Shown here: in pieces, positions 23,992-38,038 of the stretch
How the letters are laid out: each line of letters begins with the position of its first letter
Numbering within the stretch: the first letter of the stretch is position 1
Source of the DNA: Todiramphus chloris collaris
Taxonomy: Eukaryota; Chordata; Aves; Coraciiformes; Alcedinidae
Assembly (NCBI GenBank): GCA_025345505.1
Contig: JANVCC010000026.1
Coordinates: 1,055,069 to 1,119,068 of the forward strand
DNA: 64,000 bases
Reading direction: 5' to 3'
Notes under the pieces: generated by a model
What the model was told of the DNA's origin: nothing
Databases searched by the model: none
Seen by the model: only the letters and a program-made list of their open reading frames with translations
Translations under genes and position numbers: made by a program

Positions 23992-26900
23992 GTAAGAATG
24001 AATTTATCTAACTACATAAAGATGTTGTGAAGGAAACCTGCACAGCTCAGAGCTCTTATGAAACCCTTAAACAAAGGTTCACAAACGTTCTCCACAGGGG
24101 TACAACCAAGGCTGGCACTTGATCTTATGGCAGTTTGTTGATGAAATGGCTAAAGGGCTAAAGCTGGCAAAACAGAGAACAGACTCCTTCCACCCGTGCC
24201 CCAATTCCCCCCTGAAAGGGGCACCAGTAGTTACAGTTCCTCCTTTCTCCTGATGGTATTTATCTTGTCTGGTTTAGTAGTTCTTCCCCTATCAAGTTTA
24301 ATTTGGATATTAGTCTGCTTTCTGAAAACGAATCCTGTAGCTTTTGTTACAGCACCTCACAGGACAAATACCTACATGTACAAAGAGCAGCTGTATGAGA
24401 TTTCTTTGCTGTGTACTTTTGAGTAACAGGAAAGGATTTTTCTGAAGTTTGTGACTGTAACAGTCTAGACTTCTAAACTTCAGTACAGCATTTAGGTTTC
24501 CTTTCTCTCTTTCCTTCCCTCCCCCAGTACCCACTCTACTAACTACAACACGTGCTAGGAGACGGGGGTATCGGTCTGCTCACAAAGGACTTGAGAAAGA
24601 CAAATTTCAAACTGAGCAAACCCGCCTTCCCAAAACTGCTCATGCTCAGTGAAACCAGTGATGTGCTACAGAATGAGGGCCATGGAAAACAGACATTTCA
24701 GGTCAGCTCCCATTCGCCTCCAGTCCACAAACACACGACATAATGCAAGTCCTCAAGTGAACAGAACTCACTCTTTGTGTCCTTACACATAGGAAACCTG
24801 GTTATTGTCGGACCTGTCCTTAAATGCTGAAAAGGGTAACAAAGGAGAAGCAAATTAACCCTGAGTTATGGTGAAATAAGTGATCTTTCATCTCTAGGGT
24901 GTGCTGAGTTTGGGTTTAGTTTGCGCTGAGGAAGAAGTCCCCTCGGTAAGTCGGCGTTGCCTGGGTGAGAATACAGGTCTTTGCTTCGGAGCTTTTGCCA
25001 TCCAATTCATTTTTGCTTTTTGAGAGAATTTTGCACTGACCGTTGTCCTTTAGTGTAGGAACTGACAGATCTCGCCCCTCCACATTTCTTTGTCACTCCA
25101 AAAGCCTTGTTTTGCTTTGGATTTCCAAAGGAGTCTAAAGAGGGAAATGAAATGAAAGCTGTAGCTGTTACACATCCATCAACATTCATATGCACGAATA
25201 CGTAAGCCCTTCAGCCCCCCCCAAAGCAAGGAGAACTGTCCCTAGGAACTGAAGCGTCAGCATTTACTGGCTGGTGTGGCACCATGGCCATGTCCTCCTG
25301 GGCGTGACTCTGTGATGCCAACCGCTCTCATTCTGACCAGTACTGAGAGGCGAGTCTCTGGGAGCTGGCTGTCAGGAGCCGTCATCTTCCAGAGCCAGGC
25401 TGGAGGGATTGAGCACTGTGTTTTTTGCAGCAGGCTTCTAGATGTGCTTGGCAAGAAATGTTACCGGCTGCTGTGTGCGTTGTCCATCCAAACGTCCCCG
25501 CGTAGCTGTAGCTGAGAATTTCAGTTGTTGTCTTGTCCTCTTGTCTTGTTGCTACAGTGAGAGTCTGAAAGGCCCATGGTGGGGATGGGGCGATGAACCT
25601 CCGCAGAGGCTGCACCCAAGAGAGGGTGTGCTGCCTGGCGCTGAAGCTGCACCCTCCTCCCCTGTCGCTTGGGATCGGTCAATTCTGTGTTCAAAAGGGG
25701 CTGATGGTTACCTAAAATGATCTTACGTGGGGCTTTTAATCCTTCTACCAGGCCTAAAAATAGCCAGTTATCTTCTCGGCACCTAGAGCATTACGAAGAT
25801 GTTTTTACCGTTGAACAAAGCAAATAGGTTTCAAGTTAGCGTCGAAGATGTTTGACTTTGAGGTATCATACAGCTTTCTTGTGGTCCTTCTCATGATGCA
25901 ACAGATCACATATTTAACCCGTGGAAAGATTAATACAGATATCATGGGCCATCTTCTCTCTGACTCTTTGACCGCCGCTGGAGCACGGCACTTTGTAGTG
26001 TTATCCTGCACCCATTTGTCAGCCGTACCTAATTGATTAGGCTACTGTAGCATTTTTATTCTGCACATGAAGTTTCCTCCTCAGCAATCTCTCCCTCCCA
26101 AAATGTACATTCATCATTAATTACAAAATCAATGGGAGAGATGGTCTGGACACGTACAATTGATAGCTTCCCTCTTCAGATTAGCATAACCTGCCCATTC
26201 GTTATGTGCAGTGAATAATACAGTAGCTGCCGCCGCGGAAAGGGGCAGGTCACTCGCTGTAAATTCCCGAACAAAATGTGATGTCGTGTGGCTTTTCATT
26301 CAGCGCGTGTTTGCTGTGTGTTTGGAGGGATCTGTCTTCCTCTGAGCCCAGATTCGTCTCCCATCTCTTGGCAAAGCAAAAATCATAAATTTAGACAACT
26401 AAGTGCTCGTGCTGTGAAAGACGGAGAGGTTCCTTCTGCAAGCTGCGGTGATTAAACTAAGAGCTGCATCGTGCTGAGACTGCAACTTTGAATGAGATAT
26501 TAAAAAAAGATGAAAGGATCAAAAAAAGTCTGGTCTCTTTAAACCCAGTGATGTTTTTTGCATGAGAAAGGTGATTGGAATTTAGGCCACAGTGTGCATA
26601 CTTTCCTGTGTTTTAGCATATTAAAACAGTGACATCTCCCAGATACTCCTCTCACTCTGTATGTATGAGGATTAGAGTCTTTCGTTTCTCTTTTCTCAAA
26701 GAAATGAGCCTTCACTCACGTTGTCCTGAATAGCTCCTGTGGTCCTCCAGTAGCTGCCTGCCTTGTAACTTTACAAGCCAGGTCAATTACGAAAAAGATG
26801 ACAAGATAAAAAATTTCCTCTAAGAGTCATGAATGCAGCTGGTGTTAAATAATAATTCCTTTAATACACAGCTAGAAGAATAACCCTTCCTTTTTTTTTT

Positions 26901-28857
26901 TAATAAAAATGACTGTCAAGGGTCAGATCCTGAGATGGTTGTCCATGGGCACCTTGCTCCAGGAGTTTCACTGACATACATGGGCCACCCAGGGAGTGCC
27001 AAGGTGGACGACGGGACTAATGTGTGGACTTTGCCTGCCAGTGCCCAGACACTGGAATGTTTTTTGCTGAATAAAACTTCCCTAAATTACATGTACCTAT
27101 AATGGGAATCTTTGTCTTAAATGATAAGAGATGAAAGATGATTTATCTGTTTAAATGAAGGGAAGGCGTGCTCACGGTTCCCACAAACATTAATGGAGAT
27201 TTTATTGGAGTAAAGAATCATCCCGATTAATGGACTGCAAGAGAGCTGTTCACTTCAGCAGGGTTTGGACCAGCTCTCACGTGATTCTTAGGGAACTTAA
27301 TGGACTTTGTTCTGGGGATTATTAAAGCACGTCCTGTAATGTTTAAATTGGGGTCATAAAACTAAAGATGTGAACCGAAGCGAAGCTACAGGAGCATCAT
27401 TAGAAAATTGTCATCTATAACAAATAAATGAGGGAGAATACCTAAAGCAGGGCTAACAGTATTTACAACAACATTCAGGCCAGGCTATGAAAGCGGGTCG
27501 TCTCCCTTGGTATCCCGTTGTAGTACAATTATGTCTGTGTTAGGGGTTAACATAATGCAGAAACACGCCTTAAACCAAAGATGACTTTATCTAGTTTGAT
27601 AGGAAATTTATTAGCACTTCTGGATTTGCCCCTTGAGCTGATTTTGCAATAAATACTCCCAATGCGATTCCCATTCACGGGTTGTATTTAAGCCTCACTG
27701 AAGGAAATTGCTGCAATCTCTCGCTCATATGCACTCTCCGAGTCAGATACTCCTCTCCGCAACACTTTCCAAGAGGATTCACTGGTGAAGATGCAATTGC
27801 CAAAGCAAAGCCTTAGCCTGATGAAAGGATGGAGTCTTTCCACACAGAAATAAGCACAAAGTGTGTGTCAGTGTTGAATCCTTACTGCTCATGGCACTGC
27901 CCCATCAAATACATTTTTCTATGATTTGCCTCAGCATTATTTCTCACATTCCAAATCGTGGGGTTTTCCCGTGTTCATCAGGCCACCCAGCAGGATTTCC
28001 TGGTTGCTGTTTTCCAGTAGGCATAATTTTATGATAGTAGTAGAGTCCGTGCCAGAACCCCTATGTCTTGCTTTCAATAACCCTTCCAGAGTCTCCTAGC
28101 GTGCGCTTCAAACCTCGGTAGCTGTCTACCAGATCTTTCCTGTCTTGGCCAAACCGTATATACAGCTCCTTCATTACCACCACATGTGGGAAACGGGGAG
28201 ATGGGTGAACACATCTGATTATTTCTACATGAATAAGGTTTTCTTATTTCCTTTCCATGAGGAAAAAATCTCACAGGTTATTGACCGGTGTGACTACATT
28301 TACGAAGATTTCTAAAAGCACATCATTGATTTATTTGTCTGCAATGCAGCATTGTTATATTTTATCAGCTAAATATCTACTTACGAGCCTTTAGCAAATG
28401 CAGATTATTGCCCTAGTCCTGTAAGTCTTCCCTCACAGTTTTAAAACAGGAATGATTTGACCTGATTGTGTAACTCTTCACTCTGAAACGAGAAAATGCC
28501 ACTGCAATATATATGCATTTGGAATTAAAAAAAAAAAAAAGAGCTTGGAATTATCCCGATAAGCTGTTAACAGTACTTTTGGAGTACTGTCAAACTACGC
28601 GTTGTGCCTTTCTCTTGTAGCCTGACGGCTTGCAAAATTTTGTTTTTAAAGATACTCTATTTTTTTTAATTATAGAAAGAAAAAAATCGAATATGTTTCA
28701 GTTCTAGAACTTGTCTGTCGAGTTTCAGCCCAGAGCAAAATTTTTATGGTTGAGTTACAAACCTCTGAAAATAGTGGTTTCTAATGGAAACAGTGACACC
28801 GCTTCGGCTGCACCGGCACTAGCAGGGCAGTGTAATATCCACTAGAAATAGGAAACC
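23992..28857. other. Gene-free AT-rich region with old repeat relics
   Basis: No gene was seen over 4.9 kb. The blocks at 26020-26230 and 27120-27480 are rich in ATTA/TAAT words and have few open frames, which would fit conserved noncoding DNA. The phrases around 26920-26990 (starting 'gggtcagatcctgagatgg') and 27183-27245 resemble an old palindromic amniote repeat that often reads 'gggccagatcctcagctgg' and 'ttcaatgggagttttgcctg'. An A/T-run is present near 26891. Confidence 0.35.
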
Positions 28858-28975
28858 AGATTAGAGATGACATTTAGGACATGAGGCCTTCTCCAGGCTG
28901 TGAGAAAAAGAACTGTGTTCTGTTTTTTTCCACAGCCTGAAAAAGGCCTCCCAGTCTAAGTGTCACCTCTAATCT
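28858..28975. repeat. Imperfect 45-bp inverted repeat (foldback)
   Basis: The left arm (28858-28902) begins AGATTAGAGATGACA and ends CCAGGCTGTG. The right arm (28931-28975), read on the other strand, begins AGATTAGAGGTGACA and ends TCAGGCTGTG. 36 of 45 positions match, and two of the mismatches would be G-U pairs in RNA. The loop is 28 bases. The structure could be a decayed foldback/MITE, an old palindromic conserved element, or a small-RNA hairpin precursor. No target duplication was recognised and no known family was assigned. Confidence 0.85.
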
Positions 28976-31900
28976 TATTTGCCATTCGTACCGTGTATTT
29001 AATTAACCTCTTTTTTAATTGTCATTGACAGCACATTGCTGCAGTTTTAAGTACCACCCCATACCCAAGTTGAAGCTTCCCTCGCAAGGTGGGGGAAGCC
29101 CTGAGGTGATGGGTGACTCTGGGCTGGGTGCCTTCACCACCAAGCCCTGGTGTTAGCATTGTCAGGAGGATCGCTCCATTGAAGGAGGGACTCGGTCTTG
29201 GAAAGGTAGCTAAGCTCAAGAGGGACATTTTAGATTGCTCTGCGTTGAACTCTTTTCCATTCCTTAACCATCTTCCAACTCGTAGCTACCGCATCTTCTG
29301 ACTCTGTCCTGCGCGGTAATGGCCCGTGTCCGGCCATGGCCTTTGGGTGCTGCGCCGTGATCTCGCAGGTCCATCATCAGCGTGGGGTAAAAAGGAGCAA
29401 AAACGCAGAGAAACTGCCGTTGCGGATCAAATGTGATTGTAATGTCCTCTCGCACCTGCCATACTGATGGCAGTAGGAGATCCGGTCAGAGCACACCTCT
29501 CCTGCTGGAGTGGCCGAGGCAGAAACTCCCACTGCGTTTGAACCGCATCCAATCCGTTCTCTTTATTGCTGGGCTCGCAGTAAGCAAAGATACTGTGAGC
29601 TACTGCTTGTGCTCCAAGGAACGTATCCTGCAAAGTCAGTAAGAGTGACAGATTTATTGCTGAAGCAATTTCCTAGTGAAGATGCTTCGTTCCAGCACCG
29701 TGGAAGCTGATATACATATTCATGTAGGGATAGACATGACCCATTCTGTTCCGTATGTGGATGTAGGGTATTATACTGTATATTTTGTTTGCATGCTCAG
29801 TGTCGTCTTGGCAGGTCGTCTGCAGCCAGCAATTGCCAGCTGCTAAATGTTCAAGGAAACATGATTTGAATGGCTCTCCATGCTGTGGGAGAGCAGTCAG
29901 GAAAACAATTCACGCTTAATATAATCAATGGATTTGGTTCCTGTAGAAAGGATACGGGAAAACTTGTTTTCCTGTGTACATCCTTTTGGATTTTAATTTT
30001 TGGAAAAAGAGGTGAATAATAAGCACTCTTTCTTGCACAAATGATACATCTTAAAGCCCAGGCTGGCTCCCACGGAAAATCTGGAATACAAATCGTTTGA
30101 TAAAGTTGAGCTTTTGTTGTTCATTTTTCAACAAGATTTTGACATTGTTCTTGGCACCGTACCTTATGCAACTCTGCATTGTTTATAGATACAGGAAAAT
30201 GTCATATACTTTCTTTAATTCTTAGGAAATATCAGCAGGCTTTTACAAACGTTATTCCCAGTGATTACATCTCTCACTGAATGATATAGTCACTTGACAG
30301 AAAGTAGCACGGTGGTTTGATCAGCTATTGACGCTAATTTCACCCGGTTGAGTCCCAGCGCGATCCAGCGTAGCCCTGGTTAGAATGATTACATGGGGTT
30401 TCTCTCTGAAAACCCCAGTTGAACAAATCAGTGTCATACCTTCTGTGGCCCTGGCCCAGCTCTGCATGCGTCCGAGTCCATCCCACTGAACCCAACACGA
30501 TGACCCTTTGGTAGATGGGAGGAGCGTGTTTGCAAAGCAAAGCTCGTGGCTGGTGGGTGTGGATCTGCACCTTGCAAGATCCCACCTGCCACACAAGTCC
30601 TTCATCCAGAAAAAATCCTGTATTTTCTCTGTGGGCACGGGTCAGTGGCCGTGGAAGCTCTGTGGCGGTAGTTCAGATGAAGTCAGCACTAGGTCTTTTT
30701 ACTTGTTTGCTCTTAAAACATTTTGTGTGATGATTCACAGCACGGATGATACTCGTGTGCCCCTACACTGCCAGAGGCAGCTGGAGATTAACCATGTGCT
30801 GATAATGTGCAAGGGAAAAAGGATGTGTCAGAGTGTGCCGAGGTTCAGCACTAGCTCTGATTTTCCACCCCACAAATCTGAAATTCGCTGGTGGGAGATC
30901 AAGCAGAGCAAACCAGCGTGCTGGCAAAATCTGCTGAAGCATAGGTGAAGTAAATCTTCACACAGCTCTAGGTCCAGTTATCCAATTCTAGCAAAACTTC
31001 ATGGCTGCATTTCTTGTTGGCTGCATTTCTTCCCTTGCAGTCAATGTTACTGTTTCCTGGTGGTTTGTTTCCTTCTGGTGCCACAGGAAGGTGAGGGTGA
31101 CAGCCCAGTCTCGGCATGCACATTTGAGTGACCTCATTCCAGCAGCAAGCCCTGCTCTGCATTGTGTCATTCAGAGGAGGCAACGGGAAGAACGTCACAA
31201 TGCTGAATTGTGAAGATTTCCGGCAATGGTTTTCGGTGATAACTTTGTATTTACGCTAATGAGAAGCTACTTGAGATATCATGCTGATATTGTAGTGCCA
31301 CTGCACATAATCCAGAAACTATTCACCCTATTTCTCCCCACATTTGTCTTATAACTTGTTAGGCACGTTGGCTGGAGGCGACTGAACAGATTTGTGGTGG
31401 GTGCTGAGGTCTTTTTCCTGTAGCCTCTCCTTGGTTGCTTCCCCTCTTTGATGGACACCTTTCTTCAAGTCACTCTGGGAAGCAGTAGGAATCCTTTCTC
31501 AAGGGATGAGGGTTTGTGTCAGCACAACGCTGCTGAGGATGCGCAGGGCCTCTGTGCGGGTAGCTCTATCCTTCTTTTCTTTCCTTGTGGTCCCTTTGGA
31601 TCAGGCTTTCAAGCTGCCCCTCCACTAGCTCTGACTGAGAAGAGCCTGCTGGCTACTCTGAAATCCCCTCCCACCGCATCAGGCATGCGACTCGGTGGGA
31701 AGTTCACATCTGGGAAGCCCCTGGGGAAGGAAATGCAGAGGTGCCCAAGCCCTGCTGCACCCATGGGCATCTCCCCTCTCAGCTCTTCCCTTGGTACCCT
31801 TCTCCAGAAATCTAATTCCCTGCGCGGGTTCTTGGGGAAACCTGTCCTCAGAAAAGGCATCTAACAAGCCAGGTTCTATGATTCTGACCCTAAATATGTT

Positions 31901-34900
31901 TTTGACCACGTTGCTTGTGAGCTTTCTTATCTTCTCTCTGTGCTGCTTGCTGCAAAAGGGAGGGGTTTTCTTCTTCATTTTCAGAGAACACCTCTCTGAT
32001 TTGCAAGTTCATCTATTAAAAAATAATAGTAAAATAAAGCTTGGCACATTGTGCCTGACAAAAATCCTGAGCCGCATCATGATTCTGCAGTACTGTGATC
32101 AGAAACCGGTGATAAATTCTTGCAGTGAAATTGCTCCTCTCTGGATAGAATCTTGCCTAAAAAAAGACGCTGTTACTTGTGGCTATTGGGAAATGCTAAA
32201 TCCTGCAGTCTGGGCTTAGTCTCTCTTTGAACATTTGTTAGGGAAAAATCTGTAAAATTGATTAATGTATTAAGTGTAATAATAGCAGTAGCCTTACGCT
32301 GTAGCGAAGGTTATTCTGCGCAACTAAAGTGCTTGCAGAAGGCTCAGCATTTGGCATCTCGACACGGATGTCCCAAGGGGCAGTGCTGTGGCCATGGCTG
32401 TGGCCCTGCCCAATGCCCAGGGTGGAAGGCAGCCTGGAGAACCTGCCACCTCGGTCGGGGCCGGTCTCGGGGCATTGGTTGAAGTGCTGAGAGCTGGGCT
32501 GTGCCAAGTGGTGCGGCAGTCTCCGTGCTGCTGTGGCCATGGGAATTTGCAGAGCGGAAACGGGGCACCGGTAAGAGGAGCGGAATAAATCAAGGTGTAA
32601 AAACCACTGCAGTCGAAGGTCAGCCCTGAGCAGCTGTCGGCTCGGCGTACTGGTCGGACATAGGTTGGGTTACTCGACAATGGGGCATTTTCTCTGTTGC
32701 TAGAGAATAAAGTTACCTGAGGATAAAACCAAAGGAGTATGGATGGTTGTTGCACAGACTTGATCCTCTAAACCATTATTGTAGCAAATTATTCCACTGA
32801 CATCAATGGGACCACTCCCCTGAAAAAGATATCCGTTATATTCTCCAAGTTTGTTGCTCTGTGTGTGTGTCTACATGTCTTTAACAAAGTAGCATTATCT
32901 GGGTGCAAACTCCGGTGTAGCCAAACACTCACTGGGGTCACTGTCATTGTTCAGGGCTGTAGAATATATAACATAAATTCTCAGTTGGAAATGTTATTTC
33001 TGCGCTTTCTAAACAGAGAGACACAGGCTCTGATTTGACTTCGGTGTTATCCCGCGTCCGTTTCATTGCTGGTTTAGAACCAAAGCCAAACTCTTGGGAG
33101 TCCATTTTATCAAAGCGAGGATTAAGAGAAAACATTGAATCGTTGCCGTCCTTCAGTTTGGAGGAAAAAAATGACAATACTTGCAATTCTTTGCATATAA
33201 GCCATGCGGTTCAGCCCTGAGCCTGGACTCTCCTCAAGGGTCAGCATTTGTAGTACTCTGGGTGATTCTGTAGGCCTTCTCCTTTCCAGTTCTCTAAACA
33301 GTTTCTATTATGAGGATTTCTCCTTTTCCCCAGGAGAACCTGCAGCGTCAGAGTTAACACCTCCCCTGCTTCTTGGGGGCTTCTGTCCCTGGGACACAGC
33401 CCACATTTAGTGCCTGACTTCTGCTGGAACCAGTGGACATGGCAGCAGTAGACTGGTTACTTAGAACTGTCCCATGATTCTTGAAAACTGGATTCCCTCT
33501 GATTAAAAACACATTATTCTCTGAAAGGAAAAAAAAACAATTGTAGCGCTGCTGATTTTTATTATAGCTGTCACTGTCATACCATGGATTCAGCCAGATG
33601 AACCATTTGTTAGGAATAACATTTAGTTCGAATTTTGGCATTTTTAATTGAGTAACTGTGAGTATTTTGTCATTCTTTTACTGGAGATGGGTTGCAGTGA
33701 ATCTGCCTGCAATGTTTCTGGCCCATGTTTTCTTTAAAAACAGAAACAATGTGCTGACTGGCACATATTTTGCTCACCTTGGTGCTGTTCAGTCCGACAT
33801 TCTCCTCCGCTAGCAACGTCTTTCTTCATTGGAGGCTGAAAAGAATATTGGTGTTAGTACTCAGTTCTCAAATCCAAAAGCCATAAGGGAAACAGATGGA
33901 ACCATTTTCACAAGTAACAGCCCAGCCCAGAGCTTTTCTTGAAAAACGCTGTGAGGAGACTTCACGTGCCTGTCCGTGCAGGAAACAGAATACCCGTTGG
34001 GGTCTGTATTTTTTTCCACACAGCCATCTTTGCCCCGGTATGACAGAGCATTCATCACCGCCCTTGAGCTAAAGAAGGCAACCCATAGAAATTGCTTGGA
34101 GCCAGTTGTTTGGAGATCCACCTGACTCTTGTTGCGTGGCCGTGTGACTCGGTGCCTCGCCTGCTGACGGAGGATCCGTCTGTCCAGAGGGACAGGCCTG
34201 ACACCCTGCATTTTAATGTGCCGGTGACCGTGGAGCGCAGCTAATTCTGAGATTCGTTCCTGAAGCTGTGCTTGAGTTCAGTCATTAATGAGCTTGGTGT
34301 GAGCATTAATTTGAGGTCGTTTTTCTTTCTCGTCTGCTGGCTAAAGCTTGCAAACAATAGGGTAAAGGGCTCGCTATACTGCTACAAATTAGTAAACAGT
34401 CTTTTCTGCCAAGAAGCCTACAGTGTAAACATGGAGTCAGGGAATCAGTTTTGACTCATTCATCCTGCATATGGATACTTGGAAACTACAGATGCTGCAC
34501 AATGATCTCTTAGCTACAAGTCTTTCCCAAAGGAAAAGAGAACTTCAGTTGCACCTCGTGTCTAATAAACCACGGCCGTGGGCTGCTGTTAGCCCCCTAG
34601 AGAAACACTGGAGAGGATGAGGTGTAGGCAGGTGTCGGGGTGTGGGCAAAGCAGGGCTAGTTCAACGTCGGGACGAGGATACGGGAGAGAAAGGGAGCCT
34701 TGGGCTCTCAGAAAGCAGCTGCCAGGGCTTCCCTCAGCACTCCTGCTGTTCTCTGGTGAGGCTGCAGGCCTACCTGCGCCATGGCCAGCTGAGCCAGACC
34801 TCATTGTCCATTTAGAGCTAGCAAGGAGCTGAAGGAGAACTGGATGGGAGCTGGGATTAAGGTCTGACACATAGACTTCAAGGGCACATTGTTCCCTCGC

Positions 34901-37450
34901 AGTGCCTCTGGGAGTGGCCCGGCAGCGGGAGCAGCGTGGCACGTAGGTCCCCGTCCTGCTCTCCAGCAGCCAGCAGTAACTTCTCCGGTGCTCCTGCTTG
35001 CCTGGTTCTTTTCCTTTCATTCCAGATCTCCCTCCTGTGCTGTTGTCATTCCCTGCCCATCTCAAGGCATGGAGATAATTCATCTTTCCCCAGTTTCTTT
35101 CCCACATCTCCACAAGAACCATTCCCTTCCTGACTTACTGCTGTCACCTTCCGATGCCACCATCTCCTCAGCGTCACTGGGTGATGCCCTCGTGTCTGTT
35201 CTACCAAAAATAGACCTCCTTCCCAGCCCATAGTTTCCCCATTATCCTTTCCCTGCCTTTCCTTCTCTCTTCCTCACCCAAGTTGTGTTGACTCTGTGCT
35301 TCCCCCTGTTCCTGGGGCCGTTTTCCTCCTCTGCCGTGATTCTGTACGTACCAACAACCCTGCACCCAGAGGGAGGGGGAACACAGTGAAAACAAGGCTG
35401 CAAAATGAATGAGCTCTCTGTACGTACACTGGTTTCCAGCTCACCCTACAACCAGACACGTGGTGTTAATCTAAACTGTCCAACGCATTAGTTGGAGGAA
35501 AGTAGCACCCAGAGGATTATTACAATATTTTACCTGGTAGATGCCACCGTATTTATTGAGATGAAAACTTCCTCCCTTTCTATCAGCCCCCGAGACCTCC
35601 CCCTGTGAAATTCTCTTGAATACCCCTGTTCAAATATTTTGTTAAACGCTGTAAGTTTTACTGTGGCTGTAGAGTTGTCATTCTTTAGTTGGGAAAAGTC
35701 ATCACCAAGGTCAATAGAGTTTTAAAGCAGCAAACGATGCATTTATTGTATTTGGCCAGTTGAACACATATTGCATGTTGACGATTGATTTCTGTGGGCT
35801 ACGTATACATACCTACACATTTATATACACAAGTATATATATGTACTAATGTGTGTGCATACATGTGTTTGATGTTGATCTCCAAACCCTCTCTTTCATA
35901 TCAAATATTCCTGGGGAGATCACTTAAAAACAATTACTACTGAAACATCAAAATAATAAAAACCAGGGCTGAAGTAAAGTATTATTTGAATTGACTTACA
36001 GATAATCCTGAAATGTGTAAGAATGTCAGGCCAGATCTGGAAAGCATTTATAAAATGAAGGCAGGAGGTATGTAAAAAAAAAAAAAAAAAAAAATTATCA
36101 AAGTTTCCTTATTTGTCTTTCAAAAATAATCTTTTGAATTCGATTTCCTACAGCTTTAATCAAATAACCAGAGCCACTGTAAATATGAGGAAAAGGGGTC
36201 AAAGGCAATTTAAAAGATATCCCTTGGAAGGGCAAAAGCTTTCTGTTTGGTTTTACTTTCACAGAGGAAAGCGACATTCAATTCAGCCAAGCACTGCATT
36301 TTCAAAAATTTTGTGGTTCTGGCTTAATTCCACAAAAGAGAAAAACTTCAAAGTTAAGGATCAAGCCTCCAGTGTTCGGTCCCAGTGTGACACAGTTGGG
36401 TAAAATGAAGGCTGGTAGCCCGCTGTGAGAGGCAGTGGGGAGGGGGGGCTCTGACCTCGGGAATCGTAACAATTCAAACGTCATTAGGTGAATTTCTTTT
36501 TCTGTGATGATGATACGTCTTTGCTTTTTTATTTTGGAAGCCAGTAAGTTCTAGAAGGTCTGCCCATGCATATCAGCATTACAGTGCTTTATACCTCTGA
36601 GGCAGCTACAGAGCCCCACTCCCCTTTCTTTCCCGGCGGCCTGCTCCATGTGCTTGGTGTCCATGGGTCCTTCTGAGCGCCTTGGCTTCCCCTTGGCCAA
36701 CAAGGGAGTGTGATCGTAACATCCAGCAATGTGCAAAGCAGCAGCACGTTGTTCTGCCTCTACTGGCATCGGCATGGGAGAAAACGCAAGCTCCGCCTAC
36801 AGAAACATCTTTAAGAAACCCCTTGATCAAGCTCGGGAGAGCGGGCGCTGCTTTGGGCTCAGAGCCAGTGACATTTAGTGCAATTTTCTGTAGCCAGGCA
36901 AGTCAATGGATATGGAGAAAAGACCGTTTGAGGGGGAAATCACACATGTTGCTATATCTTATAGGTTAAAATTTTTCCATTGCCATCTGTTCCTTAAAGG
37001 GAAAATTGAATTTTTCTGAGAATATTTTTTCCACCAAAAAAAAAAAAACAACCTATCTGCTTTCTGTAAAAAATTAGAGCTATTCATCAGAAAGCCAAAC
37101 ACCTGCAAGCCAAATATTTCTGGCTGTGAGTATTGATTCGGAGAGCGGCTGCTGCACCTCCCAGGAGGATGGGGCGTTTGCTCCACGCAATTAGTGAGGG
37201 GGTTTGAACCGCCGTATCCTGATGGCAAAAGTGTGTGGCCGGGACGGGACCCCGGGCAGAATGGTGATGCTGTCAAGCACCTGAAACTGCCCTTTGCATG
37301 GCTGGAGAAGCGTTTCCAACTGGGCCTCCTCGATGGAACCTTGGTTATTTCACCATTATAAAAAGAAAACTCTTCAGCTTTTCCAATGAAAAATAAATGA
37401 GTAAGCTGGCGTAGTTTTTGTAAAGCAATGGCCCTGATGCCGCTCTGTTA
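28976..37450. other. Non-genic sequence, 8.5 kb, no gene seen
   Basis: Open frames up to 177 codons (34589-35122, minus) overlap frames on both strands and lack domains. The region holds an A21 run at 36074-36094, an alternating purine/pyrimidine AT-rich stretch at 35795-35870, and possible old amniote repeat relics at 32766-32960 and 36960-37080. A weak exon-like segment at 31041-31090 (TTCCCTTGCAG before it, AG|GTGAGG after it) is noted without confidence. Confidence 0.45.
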
Positions 37451-38038
37451 GAATCATAGAATGGTAGGGGTTGGAAGGGACCTCTGGGGATCATCGAGTC
37501 CAACCCCCTGCCAGAGCAGGGTCACCCAGGGCATGTGGCACAGGACGCATCCAGACGGGTTTTGAAAGTCTCCAGGGCAGGAGACTCCACAACCTCTCTG
37601 GGCAGCCTGTTCCAGGCTCTGTCACCTTCACAGTAAGGAAGTTTTTCCTCATGTTGACGTGGAACCTTCTACACTCAAGTTTGTACCCATCGTTCCTTGT
37701 CCTGTTGCTGGGCACTACAGAAAAAAGACTGGCCCCTTCCATTTGACACCCACCCTTCAGATATTGATAGACATCAATAAGGTCCCCTCTCAGTCTTCTC
37801 CTCTCAAGACTAAACAGACGCAGTTCCCTCAGCCTTTCTTCACAGGAGAGATGCTCAAGTCCCGTAATCATCCTCGTAGCCTGCGTTGGACTCCTCCCAG
37901 TATATCCCTGTCTCTCTTCAACTGGGGAGCCCAAAACTGGACACAGTATTCCAGGTGTGGTCTCACTAGGGCAGAGTAGAGGGGGAAGAGAACCTTCCTA
38001 CACCTGCTGGCTACAGTTTTCTTAATGCACCCAGGATA
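37451..38038 (-). mobile_element. CR1 LINE, 3' 0.59 kb, antisense
   Basis: It starts 'gaatcatagaatggtagggg', 'ttggaagggacctctgggga' and 'tgccagagcagggtcaccca', then runs upstream through the C-terminal ORF2. The minus-strand frame encodes [39 protein letters not shown] and [20 protein letters not shown]-like blocks (37491-37934, 147 codons still open). Farther right 'cccaaaactggacacagtat' is the QFWAP region. It is 5'-truncated near the 'cttaatgcacccaggata' stretch. The long surviving frame suggests a fairly recent copy, though it lacks the RT catalytic core. Confidence 0.95.

Noticed and set aside
31041-31090. 50-base exon-like segment
   Set aside because: The donor AG|GTGAGG is only fair, the segment is very short and nothing else supports it.
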